From Symbiodinium natans (Eukaryota > Sar > Dinophyceae > Suessiales > Symbiodiniaceae), in NCBI GenBank assembly GCA_905221605.1, contig CAJNDS010002370.1, forward strand, positions 1 to 64,000: DNA of 64,000 nucleotides. The letters run 5' to 3'. Position numbers and translations under genes: made by a program. How positions within the stretch are numbered: position 1 is the stretch's first letter; every line of letters starts with the position of its first letter. The notes beneath the pieces were generated by a model. It was not told the origin of the DNA and searched no databases. It saw nothing but the letters and a program-made list of their open reading frames with translations. This document shows, in pieces, positions 37,134-48,528 of this stretch.

Positions 37134-40100
37134 TTCCATATGTAGATCCAAGAGCCTCGTTGCATTTGGCATAACAAAGAAGTAGTTCCCGGTACACCAA
37201 ATTTGCGAAATCCAACGTGTAGTGAAGATTGCGGACTCGACGAACTACTTCAGATTGGATCAGAGTTTCCAAGTTCCAGAATTCAGGGCCCTGACCTGTG
37301 AAGACTAACCGGATCTTTTTGTCGATGTAATTGCAGGTGCCGGCGATCTTCGGAATAACCGTCTTGCCCAGTATCTCAGCGCTTCGCTGCAGGTAATTGC
37401 CTGCAGCGTTTTGTCTAATTTGATCGCTGTCGAACAGGGCACAGCAAACTTTGAGCTGTTTAGTGCCGCTGCAGACGTACTGTCGCGCTGACGTGTGATA
37501 ATTCTGAACATGCCGATGGAGTCGTCCAGGGCCTTGAAAACGACGAAATGGGCACAAGAGGCATCGATGCTGCTTGGCAGAGATCTTCTTCAGAAAATCA
37601 TCTACTTCTTGTTGCATGTGCGCAAGTAGAAGATCTCCAGCACGCACGCTTGAATCGTCCTGATCTGCGTCATCTGGCAAAGCGCCTTCGTCATCAGAGA
37701 CCGTTTCCGGCGCTTGGCATTCCACGTGTCCGTGTAAAAGCTTCTGCCACTCTGAGTTTACCTCACCGGCTCCAGCGTGAAGGCCGAACAGGACAGCATT
37801 CGCTTGAACTACTTTGCTGTCTGCTTCTTCAACAGGAGGACCAGGGTAAATTCTGAAAGTAACTAATGTAGCAGAATCAAGAGCCTTGTGCGCATACTCC
37901 TGTAATTCCAAGGTAGTTAAAACCGCTTTCCATCTTTGGTCCCACACATCCACTGACAAGTCGTCGCGCACATGACAGGCGATGCAGTGTGGATTGCCAT
38001 CGTGTTCCATATGCACAATGTATTGCCCTGGTTCGTCCACTGTCATGCCATACTCAGGCGCAGCGTTGATGCGGAGCTCATTAAACAAATATCCATAGCA
38101 TCGGGAGCCAGCGATTTGTGCTTCGGCATTTTTGTGATTCTCTTTCGAGATACACTGCAGAATGTCGTCCAGCCTATTCGGCATCAGGCGTGCCAAAGCT
38201 ATAGGAATGCAATTCCCACGCTGCAGCAAAACGTCGTTGATGTCCCTCTCGGAACCCTCATGAGTTGCTCGACAATGTTCTCTGAAAAAAAGGTGCTGCT
38301 TCTCGACCACAACAACCTGGAAACCAGTTTTCTCTGAAATCGCAGCGGCGGCTTGCTCGCATAGGCTAGTCGAGGTCACCGTTTCAGGCAGGCCTCCCAC
38401 CCGAATGCCGTCGAAATGTAAAGAGACGTGTTGTAAGCAATGCTGTTGAAGCATCTTTTCCCAGGCTTCCAGAACGTAGTCTTCCAACGCTGCGTACAAG
38501 TAAAACAACGTCGAAGCTGCAGGGTTTTGTTTGTCAGGAAGACTCTGAACTCTTGCGTGAACTTCAGGTAAGAGAGAACACGCCAGCCACCGGAGATATA
38601 GTGCCGCTCGCTGGAAATTGTGCATGAAACTGTTGTTGACCAATGAGTTTGGCAAGGAGCCACCGAATAGACATTGCTGCAACAAGCGCTTGCCCTCTGG
38701 TAGACTTGTTTTCAACTCTTGGCTGCAAACGCCAGCACGATCCTGCGCGCAACGCTGGAAAACATCTAGGACGTCTTGGCGAATGCAGTTGTTAGTGTTG
38801 AGCTTCTGCAACAGCTGAAGAAGTAAACAAAATATTGAATTCTGAATGTCCAGATCATGTGTGTTTGGACATAGAATCCGTTGCAACCTCCGCGAAGCAC
38901 ATTGAGCTCCTGCGTCACGAGCATATGCTCTCGTGCGCACCAGATCATGAAAAGATCGTTCGTAGCGAATGCGCGCAGCTGTGGGAGAAGTCGACAGGGT
39001 CTGTTCTGACTCCTGAATAGATGGCGCCGGAGCTGACTTGCGCAATCTTCGTCTCTTCGCCGGCTGGGAGGAAGTTGATGTCTCTGCTTGGGGCAGAAGC
39101 CTATTTAAAGTTTTCTCGCTTTCGTGGATCTTCTTGATCAACCTTTCGTATTGAGCCTTCTTCTCTAACCGGGCTGCGTCCGGTTTGCCGGTTTTTCCAG
39201 TATGCTTGATAGCTTTGACACAAAGATCGCAGTGCTCAAGCAGCGTGCAGACGTTCGTCTCTCTGTCGGCGTTCCCGAAAGCATACTTCCTGACGGCCTC
39301 CAAGTCATGAATTTCTTGATGAAGGGGGACCTTGCATTCAGCAGACATTGCGATGAGCTCATCGAGACGCTTGTTAACTAAAACGCAAGGCATAGCAGCA
39401 TCTTTGTACTTCTCAGTTTTGACGTCCAATTGAATCATGAGTTTATGCTGCAAAAGAGCATCCCAAATCTTGTCCTTGTCCAGCTCGGTAGGATGATTGG
39501 CTGGCAGCTTGAAGTACTTCCACATACCTTTGGTTATCACAAACTTCTTGTTGTCCAAGCAGTATTCCTGCACAGATAACAGAACATTCTGGAGCTTGTC
39601 CAGGAAGACATCTCGCTCGTCTTGACTCTCCGGGTCAACCGGAACGTGCAGGTTGGGGTGTGGATCTTCGGAACGTTTGCGAGGCTTGAGTCCGCAGGCT
39701 TCTCTCATGCGATCTTCCGTTAAAGGTTGGGCAGCGTAGGTCTCGATCATCCTGCGACACGCCTCAGAGCTTTCGGAAATCTCGAACGCATGCTGTAGGC
39801 GCAGAGCCGCTGCGATACAAGGTTCGCTTTTCAAAAAAGATTTCAGCCCATCATCTTTTCGGAAATAGCCATCTTCATGAGCATCTGGGTAGTGGACATC
39901 AATGATGGCGCCTTCAATGAAGCGCGCTTTCGGTTCCCATACGAAGCCACGTCTGAAAACAGAGTAGAAGTTTTTCTCGCTGACTCCAGTGAACCTGATC
40001 ATGCTGTTCACTTCGTACCTCTTCCACCCCACCAGCTCAATCATCCTGGTCTCGTAGCCATAGGGTTTACGTCCCGCGATGCCATCTGCTGACATGGTTT

Positions 40101-40292
40101 TCTTGAACAGGTCCTCCCGCATTTTTCGGCAGTTTTCGGGTTTTTCCTGCGCCGTCAAGATAAAGCATCCTGCGGCCTGTTCGACCTGTTTGCGCATCTC
40201 TGTTTCATCGTACCAACTATTTGGATCGATGAATTTGTGGTTGGGCTTGTAGACAGCGTCCAGATGCGAGCTGTACAGGGATTGGCCAACTC
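37134..40292 (-). CDS. Giant gene, large middle exon: SF3-type helicase, cysteine-peptidase-like domain and C2H2 finger
   Basis: About 1,050 codons without a stop. The start completes a P-loop (GVGQSLYS), followed by FIDPNSWYDETEMRKQVE, FILTAQE, and FKKTMSADGIAGRKPYG to FRRGFVWEPKARF. This fits the order of motifs in superfamily 3/D5-type helicases. Residues 410-425 hold a basic NLS-like KRRRLRK. Around 560-680 is an unassigned domain ending HVSLHFDGIRV. RGNCIPIALARL (Cys 697), GNPHCIAC (His 771) and VDVWD (Asp 784) have the order of a papain/OTU-fold peptidase. CLLCPFRRF to HRHVQNYH (residues 913-935) is a C2H2 finger, followed by the linker into the transposase exon. The ATG at 40,299 lies inside the intron; the exon starts at 40,292. 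Length and a single orientation suggest a real, once-functional gene. Confidence 0.7.
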
Positions 40293-40446
40293 CTCGCACG
40301 CGTGATTGCAGAACAAAAAAAGTAATATCGTTAGCTTAGCATGTGTCCATGCGCCCTCTCAAGATCGATACACATCTATAGTCATATATTTTTTACACTG
40401 ATCATCTTGTATTGTCTTCGCTATAGTCAATAGTCAGAATTCCATC

Positions 40447-40537
40447 TGGTGCCTCCAGGGCTGACGCCAATGAAGCAGCGCACGATGTTCTCACCGCGCT
40501 TGGCCAAAGCGATAGCCGCTTGATTGCAGGCAAACAC
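40447..40537 (-). CDS. Giant gene, short exon carrying the first half of the helicase P-loop
   Basis: A 91-bp exon reads VFACNQAAIALAKRGENIV and ends in CFIGVSPGGT. It is flanked by a GC-AG intron (40538-40642) and a GA-AG intron (40293-40446). Joined to the next exon it yields G-x4-G-Q-S, a Walker A-like motif with Gln where Lys is usual. The frame is open across both junctions with the flanking exons. The exon was recognised only from continuity of the helicase motif. Confidence 0.6.
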
Positions 40538-40642
40538 CTGAAAGGCGATCACTATGAAGTAGCTTGTATAAATATGTTAGCACTTGCACGATTTAATATA
40601 CAAAATAAGCTAGACACAAATGCCGGCTGCAGCCCAAGCTGC

Positions 40643-43600
40643 TTCGTTGTTCAGCCAGAAAGTTTCAGCGTAAAATCTTTCCAGTCTTTCCTGAGCAGCC
40701 TGCAACGCTGGATCGCCCATGTCACGCAGAAGGCGATGCGGGATGTGCAGGTACAAGTTATCACTTGCCTGTCCCTGAACAAAGCTGCAGTTTTGGCTAT
40801 ATTTGTCGTAGACCACGGCACAGTCCGCATACGCGATGCCGGATGTTCGTTCCTGCGGACTGTCGCACCACTCCACCACCAAATGGAAAATTTTGTCTTC
40901 TAGAAGCTTGCCTTGCAGCACACCAGAAGCTTTTGTTAGAGAATCTGCAGTGCCTTGGCAGCGGCTACTGCATCTTTCTCCTTCCACGGCGTCGGCTTGC
41001 GCATCCAGCTCCTCGCCGACCACTGATCTCCCTCTGCGAGCTCTTGCGGGAATATGACCTCTCGCAGCATCCTCGCAGCTGTTCAGTAGAGAATTAGGGC
41101 CATTGTTTTCCCTCAAGAGCTTGTCGACCTCCTCCAGGACATTCTCGTCCGTGGCAAGTCGCGCAGATCCCATTAGCCTGAAAATGCCTTCCAAATGCAA
41201 AAAAAAATCTTGCATCTTGCGAGAGTACTCTGAGGTGGCACGCCACGATGAAGACGAAAAGCTCCGTCGCGAAAGAAAAAAATATTACCGTCGTGGCAAC
41301 GCATGTGTGCATCTCCCTCCACGATCCATAGAAACATAACGAGTTCTCGCACATGCAAATCTGTCAAGCGCAGTCGATAGGCTGCCAAGGCACCAGTAAC
41401 AGCGCGCAGCAGCCTCTCCTCCATGTCGGGAAAACGTGTTTGAACTGAAGCCCTGATACGACGAACGTACTCAGGAATGCTGGACTCGGATGACGATGGT
41501 CGAGGCATTGCTCCTTGCAAGTGCATGTTGGCTTGAATCCGCAGCTTTTCGAAATCGCTCTTGAACTTGGACAATGTGATTTCCGCTCCTGGAATCGTGC
41601 GTCTGGTTCTCGCTTTAGATAGAAGAGCCTGTTGCGCTTGATCTTCATCGCTTTTCTGCTGCAAAATCATGTCAAGCTCTTGCTCGATTCGCAGCTCCGG
41701 ACTTGCCTCCATCATGTCTTCGCGATCTCTATCCAGGAAAGGAAAGCTTTCTTGTGTTGCTGCTTCTTCCTCAGGATTAATTTCACGGCCTGACCTGAAA
41801 GTGTCTTGCGAAGTGGCTCCTCCACGGACGTCTGGGCCGAAATACTCTGTCATATCTTGTCTGCCATGTCGTCCGATAGGAAAAACTTGCTGGACAAGGA
41901 AAGCGATCAGGCTTCGCATCCAATCCTCATAAGTCTGCTCTGCTGAAAGTGGATGCTCAATGCGAGCAACAAACAACGCTTGTGTTGCAGAGTTTCCTCG
42001 CAAGAGTGTGTGCACGTACATGTAGAGAAGTGTCATCTTGTGTGGATAGTCATCTCTCAGCATTGCGATCAGGTTCCTGGTCTGGAACATAGCTTTTTCC
42101 CATTGTCTTTTGCTTCGGTAAGCGGCATTCCTAGGATCCGGCAAAAGATGAAGAGCATCTGGATAGGTTTCGAAGAAAGACGCGTTTTGACGGAAGGTGC
42201 CACCCACGACCCTGGCTCGATGCTCCTGGGCGAGCACAGATGCTCCTCCCACGTAGTCGGAAAGATTCAAGCGACATGTCGGACACGACCTCCAAGGAGT
42301 GTCACCGACATGCTGCGCACAGACCCAGGTGCAACAAGCAGGGCACACGGACCATCTTGGAAACAGAAGACTGTGAGTCTCGTTGCACAGGGCACACTTG
42401 ATATGGGCGTTGAAGAGAATATTAGACGGCACAGGCTGCAACTGCAAATCTTGATTCGTGCCTCCTCCTTGACTGCAGTATGCCCAAACGTACAGCCTAG
42501 CCAGCGGCGCCGCCATGTCCGGCGCGTGTTGTTGGCATCTCATGGAAGCCACAGAGACGCCGTTGAGTTCCACCGAAAAGAAACGTTGGCTCCACCGCAA
42601 ATGAAAAGTGTTTGGAACATCAGACTTGACTCTGGCAGCAGCTACATGAGTACGCAGATCGAAGCTGTTGTAGCCAAAAGACCAGGTCTGCTGTTCTGCG
42701 CGCAGATTGTCCACCCGAACGTATGATCTAGCAGCGCTCCCTGGTTCTTTCACTCCAATATATAGACCTCGGACGATGGATGAAATTCGAAGTTTGAAAA
42801 ACGCCATGCCCATAAGTGGCTGCAAAGACTCCACTCCCCGGAACGGAGTGCGGCCGATAGGAACAGGGGCCACTTCCCACACAAGCTTAGCTTGCGATGG
42901 GATCTGGCCGAGCATAGCCATCTGTGGCATGTTAATGCAAAGGCTTCGGCAATGCTCCAAAATATGAAACACTCGCCGAAGTCGGCTCTGGTCATCAAAT
43001 TCTGGAGTGTTGATGGACAGATCCAGTTCGCGCCACTGCTTGCAATCACAAACAATCGCCTTCATTTGCATGGACACAGATGCCAAATTCTTCAGGTAGA
43101 ACCGAGAGAAAAAAAAGGTCGGCAAAGCCTGCAAGACCTCCACCGGAAGCGCACCGCCCGCCTGATCTCTCCGAGTCTGCATCATGGCTTCGGTGGCCGC
43201 TTCCATGCGTGGAACTTCGTCTACAAAAGGATTGCTGCCGTTGTCGGGATGACAACATACAATGAGCATGCGCGATACGGACATGTCGTAGTATTTCTCT
43301 AACATGTACCTGTAGGCATTGAGCTGCAGTCTGTATTGCATGCCGGCGCAGTCGTCTAGATGCTGCAAAGGGCGCCGCATCTTCGTAGAGGAGCTAAACT
43401 TCTGTCGCAGCTCGGCACTCCTTTTCCAGTCGGCAAGAAGAAATGTGCCGTCAGGAAGTCTGGCGCAGAAGTCAATGGATCCCGCCAAATTTTCCTCCTC
43501 TGCAAAAATAGTCCATTCTGTTCGCCAAGCAGTGCATTTTGGCTCACATTGCAGAAAGCATCGTAAAAGACGAAATTCTGGGGATGCGGTCGGAACCTTG

Positions 43601-44472
43601 TGACCATTCAAGTGTGCCTCAAATAGAAAATGCATCCAGGTGCCGTACAGCGAGGCTTCTTCACCGTGGACTTGCCATTTAAGGCGAATCTCTTCTGCAG
43701 ACAGGCACAGCATCGAGGTGTGGTCTGTCAGTCCATAGATCCTGCGCAGCGCCTGGCTGATCTGTGCTTCGTCTCGAGGAGAGCCAGCGTAAAGTTCCAC
43801 CAGCTCCGGACAGGCCATAGCTACGCGAGCAAATGACAAAATAGAAGGGTTCTGCTTCAAATAGCCTGCCCTCGGCCAGCGAGGGCCGCTCATCATGGCA
43901 TCGATCACCTTGGCTTCGTCGAATCCAGCGCAAAAAGAATGAATCATGCTGGTGACGGAGCCGTTGGTTCTTTTGTCATCCACGAAGTAGACATGGTCCT
44001 CAGCGCGAAAATGCACGCGCGAGTCTCGTGGATGAGGATGCAAAAACTTAAGCACATCCACGTTGGGCACCTGCGTGAGGTGCAGCGCAGCAGGGGTCGC
44101 TGGCACCTCAACTTCACTGGCACGCAGCAGCGCGGGCAGCTGGCCTTCCATGCGGGCGATTTTTCTGCCTTTCTTTCGCAGAGCTTCCAGCCTAGATTCC
44201 GACAGACGTTTGCGTTGTGCTTGACTAAGCACATTCGCACCTCCAACGCTATCTGCGCTCTCAGTGTCGGAGGACACTGCAAGAAATCGCGAGGCAAGGT
44301 TAGCCCTAACAGTCTGAATGTCTTCCGAAATATTGCTGTCATGATCGGACTGTTCTTCCTCTGCCTGGTGAATCAATAGCAGCTCTTGCAGAAGTGCAGT
44401 ATTGGGACGAGTAGGCTGAGCAGCACCGGCTGCGGAGGTTCCTGCTGCCACCATGCTTGCTGCCACATCCAT
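40643..44472 (-). CDS. Giant gene, N-terminal exon: RecB/Cas4-like PD-(D/E)XK nuclease, F-box-like and RING-like segments
   Basis: The likely start is ATG 44,472 (ACAATGG context). Numbered from the 44,571 end of the open frame, YGTWMHFLFEAHLNG (His 314, Glu 318), LAGSIDF (Asp 367), LLADWKRS (Asp 381, Lys 383) and YRLQLNAYRYM (Gln 416, Tyr 420) give the complete catalytic set of RecB/Cas4-type nucleases. ALPVEVLQALP to WRELDL (475-518) resembles an F-box, followed by a beta-rich segment (590-720). CALC..CPAC..CAQH..CPTC (726-766) is a RING-like zinc cluster. Near 41,205 a 9-base A/T homopolymer breaks the frame, which continues as FFLHLEGIFRLMG and a helicase-N-like region (about 40,643-41,200). 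One base more would restore it, so this is either a sequencing slip or a true mutation. The exon overlaps the 3' end of the neighbouring F-box gene. Confidence 0.72.
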
Positions 44473-46070
44473 TGTAGAAACTCCTCTGCAGATGCATCTT
44501 CGACGTGCTTGCCACCGACGGCATCGTCTCCGGTGAAATAACGCAGTGGCACTCTTCGACACACAGGACAAGTTGCGTTGTCTGGTTGTTCATTTCTGTG
44601 CGAGGCGCACATCCAATTCCTGCACATAGGACAAATCGCCCACCTGCACAATTGCACGGCGCCTGTCTGACCGCAGGTAAAGCACCTGCAAGAGCGAGGC
44701 TTACTTCAGCAGGCAACTATGCATTAAAGCGTCATGTAGTAAGTTGCTATGTGCTCAGACATTTTTCACGAAGTTTATTTAGCATGGCATATGTTATTTG
44801 TTTAGCCAATCACTACACCTGGCCTTGGCTGCACGTCAAACGCCACTGGAGTCAGCATGGGCAGCAAGACAGGCGCCTGCTGTGTTCTTTCTTGCCGCAA
44901 GAAAATCCATACAAAAATGAATGAGAACGGCGCCGGCGCGTTCTCTGCTTCGGCATGCAGCCATGCCCGACAAAGGATCTTGCCGTTCAAATCCAGCTGC
45001 ATGCTGCGTTCATTCCATCGTAGAAGAACTACATTGGGTGTTCCTGGCGGCATGAGCAGTTTGTGGGCTTTGGAATCAGGAAGACGTACAGGCGAACTGC
45101 CTGTCAGGCCAACGTAAATCTCGGAGTCCGTGTCGTGTGGGTTTTCCACCATCACGTAGGCTCTCTGATCGGATGCAACACTCTTCACGCCGAAGTACAC
45201 AGTTCTGGTGTTTGAAGGTAAAGTCAAAGAGTGTCTAGCTGCTCCAAAAAGAGGATGCGAGGACTCCCACCCCTGGACCTCATCGCCAGGCAGCCTGAGT
45301 TGATGTGCTTTCCATGTGGCAAGGCAATGATGAGGCACACGCTCCGCCCAAGCAAGCTGCGGAATGTCCAGAGTGATAGTTCTGGCTTGACGAAAACGGT
45401 GCAGCGCCCGGCGCGCGCGTGCTCCGTCGCGGCAAAGCTCAGGGACATCCAGCCTGATGTGCTTGTCGGACCAGTAATTCTTTTGGTAGACAAGATCTCG
45501 CAAGAGAGTGGAGCAAGCCGCCAGACATTGTATGTCTGTGTATATCCAAAGGAAAAGTGGGATTTCCCTAAGGAGTTCTTCCGGGAACTGGTCCCACGCC
45601 CCACCAACCGCATCTGTCAGCGATTTCTCAAAATCATGCGCCAAGGCCGCATCCGTCAGCAAATTCTCGAAATCATGTGCCAAGGCATTCGCGTCGTGCG
45701 TGGAAGTCCCCCAGCAGGCGACCTTGTAAGCTGGCAGGTACACCAGGCAGTCTGCACCTTCGAATCCTCCCTTGAAACCAAATTTTCGGAGTAAAGGAGA
45801 GAAAGGGTGCATGGTGTAGCCGTCTTCTGGCGGAGTTGCTGCGTAAGCTTCCGGCAAAGCAACGTTCCTGCGCCGGATGAGCACGTAGTCGCCATCCCGA
45901 GTGTATTGCTCCAGATGCGTGGCATTTGGAAGCGGAACTGACTCAAATAGGTGGCTCGAAGGCCACTGAAGCCTGGCCACCTGACACAGAAACGGCCACA
46001 TCTTGTAGAATGACATAAAGAAACGATGCACGCAGACACGGCGCTCGAACATGTATGAATAACTCGACAA
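44373..46070 (-). CDS. F-box-like / beta-rich / RING-like zinc protein
   Basis: Exon 1 (44824-46070, about 415 codons) has a candidate F-box at residues 161-205 (FPEELLREIPLF to LVYQKNYW). A beta-rich segment at 285-400 (VYFGVKSVASDQRAYVMVEN to LRWNERSMQLDLNGK) recalls SPRY-type folds. A GC-AG intron (44686-44823) joins it to exon 2, which carries CFTCGQ, AICPMCRNWMCASH and ATCPVCRR, a RING-like zinc cluster. F-box and RING proteins are usually substrate-recognition and E2-binding parts of ubiquitin ligases; that role is inferred. The same module order occurs inside the adjacent giant gene (residues 475-766), so the two are related by duplication. A short internal duplication (ALAHDFE twice) lies at residues 129-149. 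The start at 46,070 is the first ATG of the frame and is uncertain. The end overlaps the giant gene's start by about 100 bp. Confidence 0.6.
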
Positions 46071-46079
46071 ACAAACGTG

Positions 46080-47100
46080 TCTTGTTAAGATGATTTATTT
46101 GTCACTGGGGTCCACCTTGTTGTCCTTCTCGTTTGTTACTCTCGTCCTGGCCTCCTGATCATGCTTAAGAAAGAATTCAAACACTTCAGCAGCGCAAACA
46201 ACCCGCGCACGCTCGCTACACAATCACGTTTCAACTAAAGTCTCAGCGCAAGCACATGCATGCAAGGCCAACCGCACCTGCTTCTCTCTGCGACGCTCTT
46301 GCCTCTCGATTTCCTCCTTCATGCTTGCACTTCACTAGAAACGCAACATCTATGACAGAATACTGCAGAGTATCAAGACAAAGCAGCTTGCCGGAAAAGG
46401 CAAAGCCGTTTCGCCTGAGTCTTTCGTTGCGCCTCTTCGTTGCGGAGAAGAAGCCATTCCTGCGAAAGAAATATCGTTATGATCAACACAAACTGGCTGT
46501 CTTAAAATTGCATAAACTTCACATTTGTATGTGAACAAAAAATAAACAAATGTCCTTCTGCTGGCTGGAAAACAAAGGCGGCAACGTGTGCGGTTCGGGG
46601 ATTTCGCCACCATGCTGTTCTAGGTCTGCCAAAAACTGCCTCAACAAACTTGTCTTCCACGGTGCGTCTTCCACGACTCCCAAACGGCGCGCCCATCTGC
46701 TTGCTTCATATTCGGATCCTGTCCTGCTGGCACAGCTTTCGTGAAAGCGTAGTACTGCTTTTGCTTGATCGTTTTACCCGCCTGCTTTCAGCCGCACGCC
46801 GGTTTCTCCTCTGCCACCGATTGTGCACTGAAGCCCTCCCAGCCTTCATTGCAAGAGCTATACATTTGCAGCCTAACAATGCATGACAACGATTGTTTTT
46901 CGGTTCAACTGACTTAGCACGGTCGCAGTAATTTCAGCATCGACTGGATGTTCTGGGAATGTCGTCGTCGCCGGTGTCTTCCTTTCATGTTAAAAAAAAA
47001 AAAACTCAGCTCCCGAACGAAAAAAATTCCACGCGTGCGAGGAGCTCTCCGCTACCGCCGCAAAGATCATCACCGTCCGCCACAGTTTCTCCACCGCACG
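46080..47100. other. Intergenic/unresolved region upstream of the F-box gene
   Basis: Contains short frames on both strands; a minus-strand one at 46502-46696 (RTVEDKFVEAVFGRPRTAWW) is protein-like. A 12-base A run lies at about 46,993. No promoter motif could be recognised, and dinoflagellate promoters generally lack TATA boxes. Confidence 0.4.
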
Positions 47101-47102
47101 CC

Positions 47103-47600
47103 TCACACCAAGTAACAACATAGCACGCTCCGAATAGCATCTGACAAGAATGTAGCATCCGCCTGCACTCTGAAAAGAGCTTCAATCTTGTTGGGGTTGA
47201 GCTCCAGATGCACAAAGTCACGTGACCACTGAAGAACTTCTTCATTTCGGTAGCTCAGACCAAGAGGATGCCATTCGTGCTTTCTGTGACCCAGATTGAT
47301 GCATAAGCCGTCTGAGTTTCTTCGCAGGGCAACGAAGTGGTTGTTGAAATTGGCCACGAAGTTCCCACGAAGGCTCATGCAATGGACAGGCACAGATGTG
47401 AGGCAATGCCTCAGGCGCTGCTGCGTTCCATTTTGCCATGACTCGTGATGATTACATGCAGCGTAGCGGCTTGAAGGGAGCCAAAAAGCGGTTGCCATCG
47501 GCGAGGGCCCAGTAGGGACCGTGGCCCACGTATGGGATCTTGAAACCGAAGCATCTCAGACTGTCGATCAGACACACTTCCTCGAACACATCGCCTTGTC
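47103..47600 (-). CDS. Unrecognised protein exons, possible peptidase-like
   Basis: A GC-to-AT change and an acceptor (CCGCAG|GACAAGG) mark an exon start at 47,600 reading QGDVFEEVCLIDSLRCFGF and then PYWALADGNRF. In another frame (to 47,103) comes GNFVANFNNHFVALRRN, then INLGHRKHEW and EEVLQWSRDF. The Cys of VCLIDSL and the His of NHFVALR could be a peptidase pair, but no third residue or family is clear. The two frames would need an intron or a frameshift near 47,430-47,500. The text looks like real protein by composition. I do not recognise the family. Confidence 0.4.
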
Positions 47601-48159
47601 CTGCGGAATGTAGGTGTTTAAAAAAAAACACATATTTATTATAATCGCGAAAAATCTGTCTCCGTGCCTTCTCCACGCTTTTCACTGTGCAGTGGCATCA
47701 TGCCTTTCGAGCAGACTTGGGCTACGCGCAACATTTACTGGTGGCTTTGCTAATGCTGTTAGAGCCTGATCGCACATCCTGCAAACGAAGGCTGCTGCAG
47801 CAGCCGAAAAGCCTGGGACCTGCGAAGAGGACTTGAAAGAGGCAGAACAGAAACTTAGACTCACGGAACCTCTGCCGGATCGATGGCCCTTGTACCACGC
47901 GGCTCGGTGGATCCGCTTCCAGGAACGCAAGTCCTGCGTCACTAAGCAACTCCGCCGCACAGTCTATTCACACCACATCAAATTGCAGCTCAACGTTCTT
48001 TGTGATCATCAGGCTGCCTTGGACACCCCAATCTTGATCGTGGTAGCCCTGCTGCGCTTCCAAATCGAATGCAACAACGGATCACCTGACCAGGAAGTGA
48101 TAATCCAACCATGTCGGCTCAATGGACATGCTACAGGAAATTCTATATTCTTATTTTGT

Positions 48160-48528
48160 TTGAGTCAAGACAAAGTACACCATCCAGAGGGCTCCATGAA
48201 GATTGTCTCCACTATATCTGTTGTCTGCTTCTTCGCGAAGCCGATGTAGTTCCCTGAGCTCATAAAGCTTGAACCGCAAGATGCACTTAGGAACCATTTC
48301 TGCCACGCTACATCGGACGTCACCAGGCAAGTTGGCGTTCAGCACGGCCATCATCTTCTTCTGCTCGCTGTCGTGGGCCTGCTTCAAAACACTGGTACAT
48401 TTGACCTTTTTTTTCCACGCACGTTCACAGCCTCGATCGTCTTCACGTAAATTCCTGCGAGATACTTCTTCACCCTGACAACGGATTGTAGTGATGCTTG
48501 CTACGACGCTGACTTCTGGATGTATCAA
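48160..48528 (-). CDS. Unrecognised charged exon candidate
   Basis: A minus-strand frame of about 120 codons with VLKQAHDSEQKKMMAVLNAN and ILRFKLYELRELHRLREEAD has helical, possibly coiled-coil, character. Overlapping plus-strand frames are less protein-like. No domain is recognised and exon limits are unknown. It may belong to the same gene as the exons at 47.1-47.6 kb, since strand and spacing fit. Confidence 0.3.
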
